This document shows, piece by piece, positions 1 to 6,701 of a DNA stretch of 9,680 bases. The stretch is from Paracoccus sp. (in: a-proteobacteria). Lineage in GTDB: Bacteria > Pseudomonadota > Alphaproteobacteria > Rhodobacterales > Rhodobacteraceae. The DNA lies in NCBI GenBank assembly GCA_031178645.1, contig JAPSIP010000039.1:1-9680 (forward strand). Reading direction: 5' to 3'. Each line of letters opens with the position of its first letter. Within the stretch, counting starts at the first letter, position 1. The position numbers and the translations under genes are program-made. The notes under the pieces were generated by a model. The model saw nothing but the letters and a program-made list of their open reading frames with translations, was not told where the DNA came from and searched no databases.

Positions 1-2492
1 GGCGCGTCCGCGTCGAGACCGCGATCAGCGATCTCGAGGTCGAGAACCGCGAGGTTCCGGGCCATATGTGGCATTTCAAATACCCGCTGGCGGGCGGCGA
101 GACCTATGAATATGTCGAACGCGACGCGGACGGCAACGTCACGCTGCGCGAGACGCGGGACTATATCTCCATCGCCACGACGCGCCCCGAAACCATGCTG
201 GGCGACGGCGCGGTGGCGGTGCATCCGGACGACGCGCGCTATGCCCCCATCGTCGGCAAGCTGTGCGAGATCCCGGTGGGGCCGCGCGAACACCGCCGCC
301 TGATCCCCATCATCACCGACGAATATCCCGATCCGAACTTCGGGTCAGGTGCGGTCAAGATTACCGGCGCGCATGACTTCAACGACTATGGCGTGGCGCA
401 GCGCAACGGCATCCCGCTTTATGCGCTGATGGATACCAAAGGCGCGATGCGGCAGGACGGGCTGTCCTATGCCGAAAGCGCCGAGGTCGCCTCTCGCGCC
501 GCGCGGGGCGAGGACGTGGGCGACGTGTCCAACGTCAACCTGGTGCCCGAGGATCTGCGCGGCCTGGACCGGCTGGAGGCGCGCAAGCGCGTCATCGCGC
601 AGATCAATGCCGAAGGCCTGGCCGTCACCTATCTGCACAAGGAAATCGACGAGGATACCGGGTCGGAACACCTGGAACGCCGCCCGGTCGTGGACAGCAA
701 GCCGATCATGCAGCCCTTCGGCGACCGGTCGGGCGTGGTGATCGAACCTATGCTGACCGACCAGTGGTTCGTGGACACGGCCCGTATCGTCGGCCCCGCG
801 CTTGACGCCGTGCGCTCGGGCCGGACCGAGATCCTGCCGGAACAGCACAAGAAGGTCTACTTCAACTGGCTGGAAAACATCGAGCCCTGGACCATCTCCC
901 GCCAGCTTTGGTGGGGGCATCAGATCCCGGTCTGGTATGGACAGAGGCTGCTTTCCCTTTCAACGAAAAATGGCGCCATCAAAGATGCGACGGTTTGGGC
1001 GCCAGAAGATCGTTACGAAACCGGCAGTATTGTTCGCGCTGACATAACTTTTTGCGCGACTGATGCGGCGGGTGCAGCCGAGCTTGCGCGCGGATATGTA
1101 CAACGGTTCAACGAGTCAGGTATTGATGAGATCATCGAAGTCGAAGATTTCACCGCAGCATACGCTCTTGCTGAGCATAGCGGAGGTCGCAAGTACGGCA
1201 TCTGGCGCGACCCGGACGTGTTGGACACCTGGTTCTCCTCGGGCCTCTGGCCCATCGGGACGCTGGGCTGGCCCAACGGCACGCCGGAACTGCGCCGGTA
1301 TTTCCCGACCGACGTGCTGGTCACCGGCTTCGACATCATCTTCTTCTGGGTCGCCCGGATGATGATGATGCAGCTTGAGGTCGTGGGTGACGTGCCCTTC
1401 CGCACCGTCTATGTCCACGGCCTCGTGCGCGACGAAAAGGGCGCGAAGATGTCGAAGTCGAAAGGCAACGTCATCGACCCGCTGTCGCTGATCGACGAAT
1501 ACGGCGCCGATGCGCTGCGCATGACGCTGACCGGCATGGCCGCCATGGGCCGCGACCCGAAACTGGGGCCGAAGCATGTCGAGGGCGCGCGGAACTTCGT
1601 CACCAAGATCTGGAACGCCACCCGCTTTGCGGAAATGAACGCCGTAGCGGGCGGCGGCGCCCTGCCCCAGCCCAGCCACACCGTGAACCGCTGGATCATC
1701 GGCGAGGTCGCGCGCATCCGCCTGGCCACCGACGAGGCGCTTGCGACATACCGCTTCAACGACGCCGCGAACGGGCTTTACGCCTTTGTCTGGGGCAAGG
1801 TCTGCGACTGGTATGTCGAATTCGCCAAGCCCCTGTTCGATGGCGAGCACGCGGCCGAGACCCGCGCGACGATGGGCTGGGTGCTGGACCAGTGCTATCT
1901 GATGCTGCACCCGATCATGCCCTTCGTGACCGAGGAACTGTGGTCCCTGACCGGCGACCGGTCGAAGATGCTGGTCCATGGCGACTGGCCGACCTATGGC
2001 GCGGAACTGATCAACACGGATGCCGATCGCCAGATGAACTGGGTGATTGCGCTGATCGAGGCGGTTCGGTCCGCCCGCGCCCAGATGGGCGTGCCCGCCG
2101 GCGCCAAGCTGGATCTGGTCGTGACCGAGGCCGACGCGCCCGCCCGCGCGGCGCTTGCCGCCAATGCCCCGCTGATCGAGCGGCTGGCCCGCGTGAATGC
2201 GCCCATGGACGGTGCGGCGGGCAAGGGCATGATCGCGGTCTCGGTCCCCGGGGCAAGCTTTGCCTTGCCCATCGGCGACGTGATCGACGTGGCGGCGGAA
2301 ACCGCGCGGCTGCAGAAGGCCGTTGGCAAGGCCGAGAAGGACGCCGACGGCTTGCGCAAGCGCCTGGGCAATCCCCGGTTCGTCGAGAATGCCGAGCCCG
2401 AGGTAATCGAGGAAACCCGCGAAAAGCTTGCAGCCCTTGAAGACGACCTGACGCGACTGAAGGCGGCCCTGGCGCAGCTGGCCGCTATGTAA
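1..2492 (+). CDS. valS: Valyl-tRNA synthetase, 3' part (5' end outside window)
   Basis: Cytoplasmic class Ia synthetase that charges tRNA-Val with valine and hydrolyses mischarged Thr-tRNA-Val. The reading frame is open from base 3. The ATG at 66 is internal, because the codons before it already read [15 protein letters not shown], typical ValS sequence. About 829 residues are present; the N-terminal Rossmann half with the HIGH motif, about 190-200 residues by comparison with E. coli ValS, is missing. Visible in order: the editing-domain motif TTRPET (177-194), [29 protein letters not shown], the ATP-binding KMSKS loop (1446-1460), the anticodon-binding helical domain ([10 protein letters not shown]), and a charged C-terminal coiled-coil arm ending at TAA 2490-2492. 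The segment between [11 protein letters not shown] and [10 protein letters not shown] is about 60 residues longer than in E. coli and has unusual base composition (see 939-1196). Identity is certain; only the 5' end is unknown. Confidence 0.97.
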   Translation, partial: RVRVETAISDLEVENREVPGHMWHFKYPLAGGETYEYVERDADGNVTLRETRDYISIATTRPETMLGDGAVAVHPDDARYAPIVGKLCEIPVGPREHRRLIPIITDEYPDPNFGSGAVKITGAHDFNDYGVAQRNGIPLYALMDTKGAMRQDGLSYAESAEVASRAARGEDVGDVSNVNLVPEDLRGLDRLEARKRVIAQINAEGLAVTYLHKEIDEDTGSEHLERRPVVDSKPIMQPFGDRSGVVIEPMLTDQWFVDTARIVGPALDAVRSGRTEILPEQHKKVYFNWLENIEPWTISRQLWWGHQIPVWYGQRLLSLSTKNGAIKDATVWAPEDRYETGSIVRADITFCATDAAGAAELARGYVQRFNESGIDEIIEVEDFTAAYALAEHSGGRKYGIWRDPDVLDTWFSSGLWPIGTLGWPNGTPELRRYFPTDVLVTGFDIIFFWVARMMMMQLEVVGDVPFRTVYVHGLVRDEKGAKMSKSKGNVIDPLSLIDEYGADALRMTLTGMAAMGRDPKLGPKHVEGARNFVTKIWNATRFAEMNAVAGGGALPQPSHTVNRWIIGEVARIRLATDEALATYRFNDAANGLYAFVWGKVCDWYVEFAKPLFDGEHAAETRATMGWVLDQCYLMLHPIMPFVTEELWSLTGDRSKMLVHGDWPTYGAELINTDADRQMNWVIALIEAVRSARAQMGVPAGAKLDLVVTEADAPARAALAANAPLIERLARVNAPMDGAAGKGMIAVSVPGASFALPIGDVIDVAAETARLQKAVGKAEKDADGLRKRLGNPRFVENAEPEVIEETREKLAALEDDLTRLKAALAQLAAM
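939..1196 (+). other. Low-GC, atypical-codon segment inside valS
   Basis: Bases 961-1200 are about 53% G+C by hand count, against about 68% in the next 60 bases. The 86 codons here include many that are scarce in the surrounding gene: GGA, AGG, CTT (four), TCA, AAA, AAT, CCA, ATA, ACT, GTA, CAA and GCA. The frame stays open, and the protein flanks are normal ValS on both sides (HQIPVWYG before, [12 protein letters not shown] after). Part of it, around [18 protein letters not shown], resembles the usual linker strand and helix found here in ValS, so it is probably a diverged or replaced version of a normal segment and not a foreign gene. No direct repeats or inverted ends were seen at its borders. 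Confidence 0.7.
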
Positions 2493-2507
2493 GCCTTTTA
2501 GGGCGAG

Positions 2508-2532
2508 GGCACCTGCGGCGATCGCGGGTGCC
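2508..2532. terminator. GC-rich hairpin between convergent valS and aminotransferase gene
   Basis: The arms GGCACCTGC (2508-2516) and GCGGGTGCC (2524-2532) pair over nine positions, with one G-T wobble and a 7-base loop. The hairpin lies 15 bases after the valS stop and beyond the 3' end of the opposing minus-strand gene, so it could end transcription from both sides. There is no T-run after it on either strand, so it is not a textbook intrinsic terminator. Confidence 0.5.
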
Positions 2533-2540
2533 TCCGGCGG

Positions 2541-2564
2541 GGGTATTTGGGCAACGAAGAAGCG
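2541..2564 (-). repeat. Dispersed intergenic 24-bp element, copy 1
   Basis: The 24 bases (plus strand: GGGTATTTGG, then GCAACGAAGAAGCG) are identical to 8589-8612. On the minus strand it begins directly after the TGA of the aminotransferase gene. Its outer side on the plus strand is CCTCCGGCGG, giving a longer GC-rich unit that touches the hairpin at 2508-2532. From memory, similar CTTCTTnGTT...CCAAATA...CCGCCGGAGGC elements are common between genes in Rhodobacterales, but I cannot check that here. Confidence 0.75.
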
Positions 2565-3659
2565 TCAGAGCGTCCTGAGCACGCATGGCAAGGCCTCGGC
2601 CAGGATGTCCAACTCGGCCTGGGGCGCACAACTGATCCGGATGCAGCGGTTCAGGGGCGCCACGCCCGGCATCCGGATGAACACGCCTTCGGCCGCAAGC
2701 GCGACCACCAGGCTGCGGGCGAAGGCGCCGTCGCGGCCGGTATCGACGGCCACGAAATTGGTGGCCGAGGGCAGCGCCGTCATGCCGTTTTCCATGGCGA
2801 TGGCGCCGATCCGGGCGCGTGCGGTCGCGACCTGCGCGACGGTCTGCGCCAGCCAGTCCTGGTCCTGCAAGGCCGCAAGCGCGCCTGCCTGCCCGATGCG
2901 ATTGACGCCGAAATGGTTGCGCACCCGGTCGAATGCCGCGATCAGGTCGGGGTGACCCAGGGCATAGCCCACCCGCGCACCCGCCATCCCGTAGGCCTTG
3001 GAAAAGGTCCGCATCCGGATCACGCGCGGATCGTCGGCTGCAATGGCGGGAATGGCGTCGGCCGGGGCGAACTCGGCATAGGCCTCGTCCAGGATCAGCA
3101 GCGTGCCTTCGGGCAAGTCGTCCAGCATCGCCCGGATCACCGCGCCCTTGTGCCAGCTTCCCATCGGGTTGTCGGGATTGGCCAGATAAACCAGCCGCGC
3201 GCCCACCTGCCGGGCGCGGTCCAACAGGGCCTGCGGATCCTCGGCATCGTTGCGGTATGGCACCTTGTCCAGGCTGCCGCCAAAGCCCGCGACGTGGAAG
3301 TTGAAGGTCGGATAGGCCCCGTCCGAGGTCACGACGACATCGCCCGGCGCGACCGTCAGGCGCACCAGCAAGCCCAGAAGCCCGTCGATCCCCTCTCCCG
3401 CCACGATATTTTCGGGGCGGACGTCGTGATGGGCTGCCAGGGCCTGGGTCAGGTCATGATTAGTCGGATCGCCGTATTTCCAGACCTCTCCCGCCGCCGC
3501 CTGCATCGCGGCAATGGCGCGGGGGCTGGGGCCGAAGCCGTTTTCGTTGGCGCCAAGGCGGGCGGCGAAGGGGCGGCACGCCTGCCGTTCCAGCGTCTCG
3601 GGTCCGACAAAGGGAACGGTGGCGGGCAGGCCCGCCGGGATCGGGGCAAGGCGGATCAT
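2565..3659 (-). CDS. PLP-dependent aminotransferase, HisC-like (fold type I)
   Basis: A 364-residue class I/II aminotransferase, full length for the HisC group. Visible features: RLGANENGFGPSP at about 35-46; the cofactor-stacking tyrosine in DGAYPTF (Tyr116); NPDNPMG (Asn164); the LDEAYAEF strand with Asp191 and Tyr194; the Schiff-base lysine in TFSKAYGMAGARVGY (Lys221); and the substrate-carboxylate arginine in RCIRISCAP (about Arg341). HisC makes histidinol phosphate from imidazole-acetol phosphate, but the FVGPETLER N-terminus and the lack of other his genes fit a HisC-like paralogue of unknown amino-acid substrate better. The ATG (3659-3657) overlaps the upstream TGA as TGATG, so translation is probably coupled to the Lrp/AsnC-domain gene. 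It ends at TGA 2567-2565, next to the dispersed repeat. Family certain; substrate unknown. Confidence 0.88.
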   Translation of the reverse strand: MIRLAPIPAGLPATVPFVGPETLERQACRPFAARLGANENGFGPSPRAIAAMQAAAGEVWKYGDPTNHDLTQALAAHHDVRPENIVAGEGIDGLLGLLVRLTVAPGDVVVTSDGAYPTFNFHVAGFGGSLDKVPYRNDAEDPQALLDRARQVGARLVYLANPDNPMGSWHKGAVIRAMLDDLPEGTLLILDEAYAEFAPADAIPAIAADDPRVIRMRTFSKAYGMAGARVGYALGHPDLIAAFDRVRNHFGVNRIGQAGALAALQDQDWLAQTVAQVATARARIGAIAMENGMTALPSATNFVAVDTGRDGAFARSLVVALAAEGVFIRMPGVAPLNRCIRISCAPQAELDILAEALPCVLRTL

Positions 3660-3895
3660 CAGAAGGCGCGGAAGGTCATGGTGGTCAGCGTGCGGCTGAT
3701 ATGGGGGATGTCGAACAGCTTGTCCGACAGGAAGCGGCCCACATCCTCGTCTTCCGGGATATAGACCTTGGCGATCAGGTCGTAATCGCCCGAGGTCGAG
3801 TAAAGCTCGCTCACGACTTCCCGGTCATAGATGGCCTCGGCGACCTGATAGGTCTTGCCGGGCTCGCAGCGGAACTGGACGAAGACGGGTCGCAT
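3659..3895 (-). CDS. Stand-alone Lrp/AsnC ligand-binding (RAM) domain protein
   Basis: A 78-residue protein consisting only of the effector-binding (RAM) domain of the Lrp/AsnC family, with a beta-alpha-beta-beta-alpha-beta layout. Typical features are the first strand RPVFVQFRCEPGK, the AEAIYDREVVSELYSTSGDYDLIAKVYIP core and the last strand ISRTLTTMTFRAF. The helix-turn-helix domain of full Lrp proteins is absent, and no coding for one lies upstream in any suitable frame. Known stand-alone RAM proteins form dimers or higher oligomers that bind amino acids. The start is fixed by a strong ribosome site at 3902-3909; an upstream extension in this frame would run into the MATE gene and lacks family character. 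It overlaps the next gene by one base (TGATG). The tight link suggests it senses the substrate or product of the aminotransferase, which is inference. Confidence 0.88.
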   Translation of the reverse strand: MRPVFVQFRCEPGKTYQVAEAIYDREVVSELYSTSGDYDLIAKVYIPEDEDVGRFLSDKLFDIPHISRTLTTMTFRAF

Positions 3896-3901
3896 GGGTG
3901 G

Positions 3902-3909
3902 CCTCCTTT
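3902..3909 (-). promoter_or_regulatory. Strong Shine-Dalgarno site for the RAM-domain gene
   Basis: AAAGGAGG on the minus strand lies six bases before the ATG at 3895-3893. It is the best ribosome site in the window. It supports the short 78-residue reading and lies in the 29-base gap after the MATE stop codon. Confidence 0.8.
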
Positions 3910-3924
3910 GCAATCGGGCGCAGG

Positions 3925-5271
3925 TTAGACCGCGGCGGCGGGACGGGTCCAGACCCCGCGCGCGTGTCCCCGCCAGAACCGCGCCAGCAGCAGCGCCGCC
4001 GCCACCGTCAACCCGACGCAAAGGCCCACCCACAGCCCGGCGGGCCCATAGCCCAGCGGGAAGGCCAGCCCCCAGGCGACCGGCATCCCCACCACCCAAT
4101 AGCTGAAGCCCGCGATCCACATCGGAACCCGCGTGTCATGGACGCCCCGCAGGAAGCCCAGGGCCAGCACCTGCATCGCGTCGGCAAGCTGGAACAGGGC
4201 CGCGAAGAACAGCAGGCCCGCGCCGATGCGGATGATGGCCCCGGCCTGCGGGTCGGCCGGGTCCAGATACAGCCGCACCAGCGGCACGGCGGCGGTCAGG
4301 AACAGCATGATGGTCAGGCAGGCAAAGGCCAGCGACATCCAAGTAACGGTCATGGCCGCGTCGCGCATGAAGACGGGGTCGTTGCGCCCCTTGGCCTGAC
4401 CCACCCGGATGGTCGCGGCATTGGACAGGCCCAGATGCGCCATGAAGGCAATCGAGGTGATCTGCAGCGCGATCCCGTGGGCCGCCAGTTGCTGCGTGCC
4501 GATCCATCCCATCATGATGTTCGACCCGACGAACAGACCGCCCTCGGCCACCATGGTCAGGCCGATGGGCAGCCCGATTGAGGCCACGCGGCGCAGCGCC
4601 GACCAGTCTGGACGCCACAGCCGCTGGAACAGGTTGTACTTGCGCGCCATCGGCAGCCAGGTCGCATAGGCCACCAGCAGGAACAATTGCAGCCACTGCA
4701 CCGTCAGGCTGGCAATGGCCGCGCCCGCGACGCCCAGTTCCGGCGCCCCCAGGTTGCCGAAGATCAAGACCCAGTTCAGCGCGACGTTCACCGGCAGGCC
4801 CGCCAGCGTCACCCACATAACCACCTGCGTCCGCTCCATCGCGGCGAGATAAGAGTTCAGCGCAATGCGCAGATAGTCCTGCGCATAGGCCGCGACGACC
4901 GGGGACTGCCCAAGCGCCGACAGGATCGGTTCGGAAAACCACATCAGGGGCATGACCGCCAGCCCGAAGCCGCTGGACAGCCACAGGGCCATGCGTGTTT
5001 CGCGGCGTACCTCGGTCTCGTCGCCGCGGGCGATGGCGGTGGCGATCAGGCCCAGGACGCCGGTGCCGAAACCCATGCCCAGGAAGAACAGGATATGGAA
5101 AAAGGACGTGGCGATGACCAGCCCAGCCAAGGCCTCGACTCCGTACCAGCCGACCATCACGGTATCGCCGACGCCGATGGCCATGCGCGCCAGATGGCTG
5201 CCGATCAGCGGCAGGCCCAGCGACAGGGTCGCGGCGATATGGGGAAGATAGCGGGACATGGCTTCCGCCAT
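3925..5271 (-). CDS. MATE family efflux transporter (NorM type)
   Basis: Inner-membrane multidrug/metabolite exporter of the MATE family, driven by a proton or sodium gradient. About 448 residues with some twelve hydrophobic segments in two similar halves, as usual for NorM. Features: SLGLPLIGSHLARMAIGVGDTVMVG at the N-terminus (first helix and start of the second), GLPVNVALNWVLIFG in the first half, and second-half segments such as GLPIGLTMVAEGGLFVG and GLSNAATIRVGQAKG. The start is uncertain: ATG 5271 (MAEAMSRYL) is used here; ATG 5259 (MSRYLPH) has a weak GGAAG before it; TTG 5316 has an AAGGA upstream but would add a Cys/Arg-rich leader that does not look like the family. TAA at 3927-3925 is followed 29 bases later by the RAM gene, so the two are probably co-transcribed. 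Substrate unknown; an amino-acid-related compound is possible from context only. Confidence 0.92.
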   Translation of the reverse strand: MAEAMSRYLPHIAATLSLGLPLIGSHLARMAIGVGDTVMVGWYGVEALAGLVIATSFFHILFFLGMGFGTGVLGLIATAIARGDETEVRRETRMALWLSSGFGLAVMPLMWFSEPILSALGQSPVVAAYAQDYLRIALNSYLAAMERTQVVMWVTLAGLPVNVALNWVLIFGNLGAPELGVAGAAIASLTVQWLQLFLLVAYATWLPMARKYNLFQRLWRPDWSALRRVASIGLPIGLTMVAEGGLFVGSNIMMGWIGTQQLAAHGIALQITSIAFMAHLGLSNAATIRVGQAKGRNDPVFMRDAAMTVTWMSLAFACLTIMLFLTAAVPLVRLYLDPADPQAGAIIRIGAGLLFFAALFQLADAMQVLALGFLRGVHDTRVPMWIAGFSYWVVGMPVAWGLAFPLGYGPAGLWVGLCVGLTVAAALLLARFWRGHARGVWTRPAAAV

Positions 5272-5294
5272 ACTGCGGCGGCGGCCACTGCACA

Positions 5295-5313
5295 ATCTGC
5301 AAAAGCGGCAGAT
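5295..5313. promoter_or_regulatory. Perfect short inverted repeat in the MATE leader
   Basis: ATCTGC (5295-5300) and GCAGAT (5308-5313) form a perfect 6-bp dyad around a 7-base spacer, in the 78-base gap between cbpM and the MATE gene. It is locally AT-rich compared with its surroundings. It could be a small operator or hairpin, but a 6-bp dyad can also arise by chance. Confidence 0.25.
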
Positions 5314-5349
5314 CAAATTTCGGCTTTCCTTGAAAACCCGCGCCGGCCT

Positions 5350-5709
5350 TTAGCCGTCGTCGCGCGACAGGGTCACGACGCGCAGCCGGCGGACGGTCTT
5401 CTGGATGCGGCCGCGCACCTCGTCGGGTTCGGTGGCGACGGCCTGGATCAGCGCCCGCATGTCGCCGCGCGCGGTGTTCAACTGGTCGATCAGCGACATG
5501 ACCATCGCCAGCGAATCGTCGGGCAGGTCATAAACCTCGGACAGGTCGCAGAGCAGTTGCAGCCGCGCCAGATCGGCCTCGCTGAAGGCGTGGCCTTGCG
5601 GGGTGACAACGGGGCTTACCACATGGGCTGCCACAAAGGCGTGCAGGCGGGCGGGGTCCAGGCCCTCAAGGGTCGCGATGACTTCGGTTTCGGAAAAATG
5701 GCGGGCCAT
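5350..5709 (-). CDS. cbpM: Chaperone modulator CbpM-like protein (MerR-like fold)
   Basis: A 119-residue protein directly downstream of a CbpA-type J-protein. In E. coli CbpM binds the J-domain of CbpA and blocks both its DnaK co-chaperone activity and its DNA binding. The sequence shows a CbpM-like layout: a short N-terminal segment starting FSETEVIATLEGLDPARLHAFVAAHVVSP, a middle block HAFSEADLARLQLLCDLSEVYDL with the MerR_2-like helix pattern, and a C-terminal helix with MSLIDQLNTARGDMRALIQAV. E. coli CbpM is 101 residues, so the size fits. Its ATG lies one base after the cbpA TAG, and a GGAGG ribosome site sits inside the end of cbpA. This arrangement should keep the two proteins in proportion. 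Identity rests mainly on context plus modest motif match. Confidence 0.8.
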   Translation of the reverse strand: MARHFSETEVIATLEGLDPARLHAFVAAHVVSPVVTPQGHAFSEADLARLQLLCDLSEVYDLPDDSLAMVMSLIDQLNTARGDMRALIQAVATEPDEVRGRIQKTVRRLRVVTLSRDDG

Positions 5710-5710
5710 G

Positions 5711-6640
5711 CTATTTCCCTCCGGCGTTCATCCCGGCGCGCGGATCATAGGCATGGTCCTTGCGCCAGGTTTCCATGAACCGCGCCAGATCCTCGTCCAC
5801 CCTGGGCGGCATCACGATCTTAAGTTCCACCTGCTGATCGCCGCCATTGATCCCCCGGCCGCGCAGGCGCAGCTTCTGCCCCGTCGTGGCGCCCTTCGGG
5901 ACGGTCAGGTTCACCGGGCCATCGATGGTGGGGACGGAAATCTTGCCGCCCAGCACAGCCTCGTCCAGAGTAATCGGCAGGGTCAGGAAGATGTCGTCGC
6001 CTTCGCGCCGGAAATCGGGATGGGGGGCCACGGTGACGGCCAGATAGGCATCGCCCGCCCCGCCCTGGCCCAGGCCCTGCCCGCCCTTGCCCTTCAGCCG
6101 GATGGTCTGGCCGTCGCGCACGCCCTTGGGGATCGTCACATCGAGGTCGCCGCCCTCGGGCAGGGTGACGCGGGTCTTGCCGCCCCTGGCGGCGGTCAGG
6201 AAATCCACCTGGAGCGAGAAACGGTAATCCTGTCCGCGCACATGGAAGTTGCGCGGATCCTCGGCCCCGCCCCGGTTGAAACCACCAAAGCCGCGCCGCC
6301 CGAACAGGTCCGAAAAGACATCCGACAGGTCCGGGTCGGATTCGAAGCCGTAGCTGCGGGCATAGGGGTTGCCCGCGGCCTCGGCATGGTCGCGCCAGGG
6401 GCGGCGCTGCGCGCGTTCCTGCCCTTGGGCGTCGATTTCCCCGGCGTCAAAGCGGCGGCGCTGTTCGGGATCCTTCAGCAGGTCATAGGCTGCGGACGCC
6501 GCCTTGAAGCGCGCCGTGGCCGCCGGATCGGGGTTCAGGTCGGGATGGTCCGACTTGGCGATCCGGCGATAAGCCTTCTTGATCTCGGCATCCGAGGCCG
6601 CTTTCGTCAGCCCCAGGGCTTCATACGGATCGCCCGCCAT
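5711..6640 (-). CDS. cbpA: DnaJ C-terminal-domain co-chaperone, CbpA type
   Basis: A 309-residue class II J-protein that would stimulate DnaK ATPase and deliver unfolded clients. Domain order: J-domain at about residues 3-66 with the essential HPD motif at 32-34; a linker with a glycine/phenylalanine-rich stretch (LFGRRGFGGFNRGG, about 112-125); then the two beta-barrel client-binding domains (about 135-300), with VTIPKGVRDGQTIRLKGKGGQG and its duplicate VTVPKGATTGQKLRLRGRG. The cysteine-rich zinc-finger of true DnaJ is absent, which together with the CbpM-like partner gives the CbpA call. The ATG at 6640-6638 has GGGGGA six bases ahead; a GTG one codon upstream is less likely. The stop TAG is one base from cbpM. 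A possible promoter lies 35-60 bases upstream. Confidence 0.93.
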   Translation of the reverse strand: MAGDPYEALGLTKAASDAEIKKAYRRIAKSDHPDLNPDPAATARFKAASAAYDLLKDPEQRRRFDAGEIDAQGQERAQRRPWRDHAEAAGNPYARSYGFESDPDLSDVFSDLFGRRGFGGFNRGGAEDPRNFHVRGQDYRFSLQVDFLTAARGGKTRVTLPEGGDLDVTIPKGVRDGQTIRLKGKGGQGLGQGGAGDAYLAVTVAPHPDFRREGDDIFLTLPITLDEAVLGGKISVPTIDGPVNLTVPKGATTGQKLRLRGRGINGGDQQVELKIVMPPRVDEDLARFMETWRKDHAYDPRAGMNAGGK

Positions 6641-6673
6641 CACCTGTCCCCCGTTTCGTCGCCTGTGTTCAAG

Positions 6674-6701
6674 AAGATAGGCGGTGGCCCCGTTTCATCA
6701 A
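6674..6701 (-). promoter_or_regulatory. Candidate promoter for cbpA-cbpM
   Basis: On the minus strand TTGATG (6701-6696) and TATCTT (6679-6674) are 16 bases apart, each matching four of six bases of the housekeeping -35/-10 consensus. Initiation would fall near 6667, about 27 bases before the cbpA ATG. The -35 box spans the reductase stop codon (TGA TGA). It may instead be a heat-shock-type promoter, which would suit a co-chaperone, but I cannot assign the sigma factor. Confidence 0.3.

Noticed and set aside
939..1196. Intein, insertion sequence or separate gene inside valS
   Set aside because: The segment is only 86 codons, keeps the valS frame, shows no splicing motifs, transposase or terminal repeats, and partly resembles the normal ValS linker.
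2565..3659. Calling the aminotransferase hisC outright
   Set aside because: Active-site residues fit the HisC group, but the N-terminal sequence differs from the alphaproteobacterial HisC I recall and no histidine biosynthesis genes are nearby.
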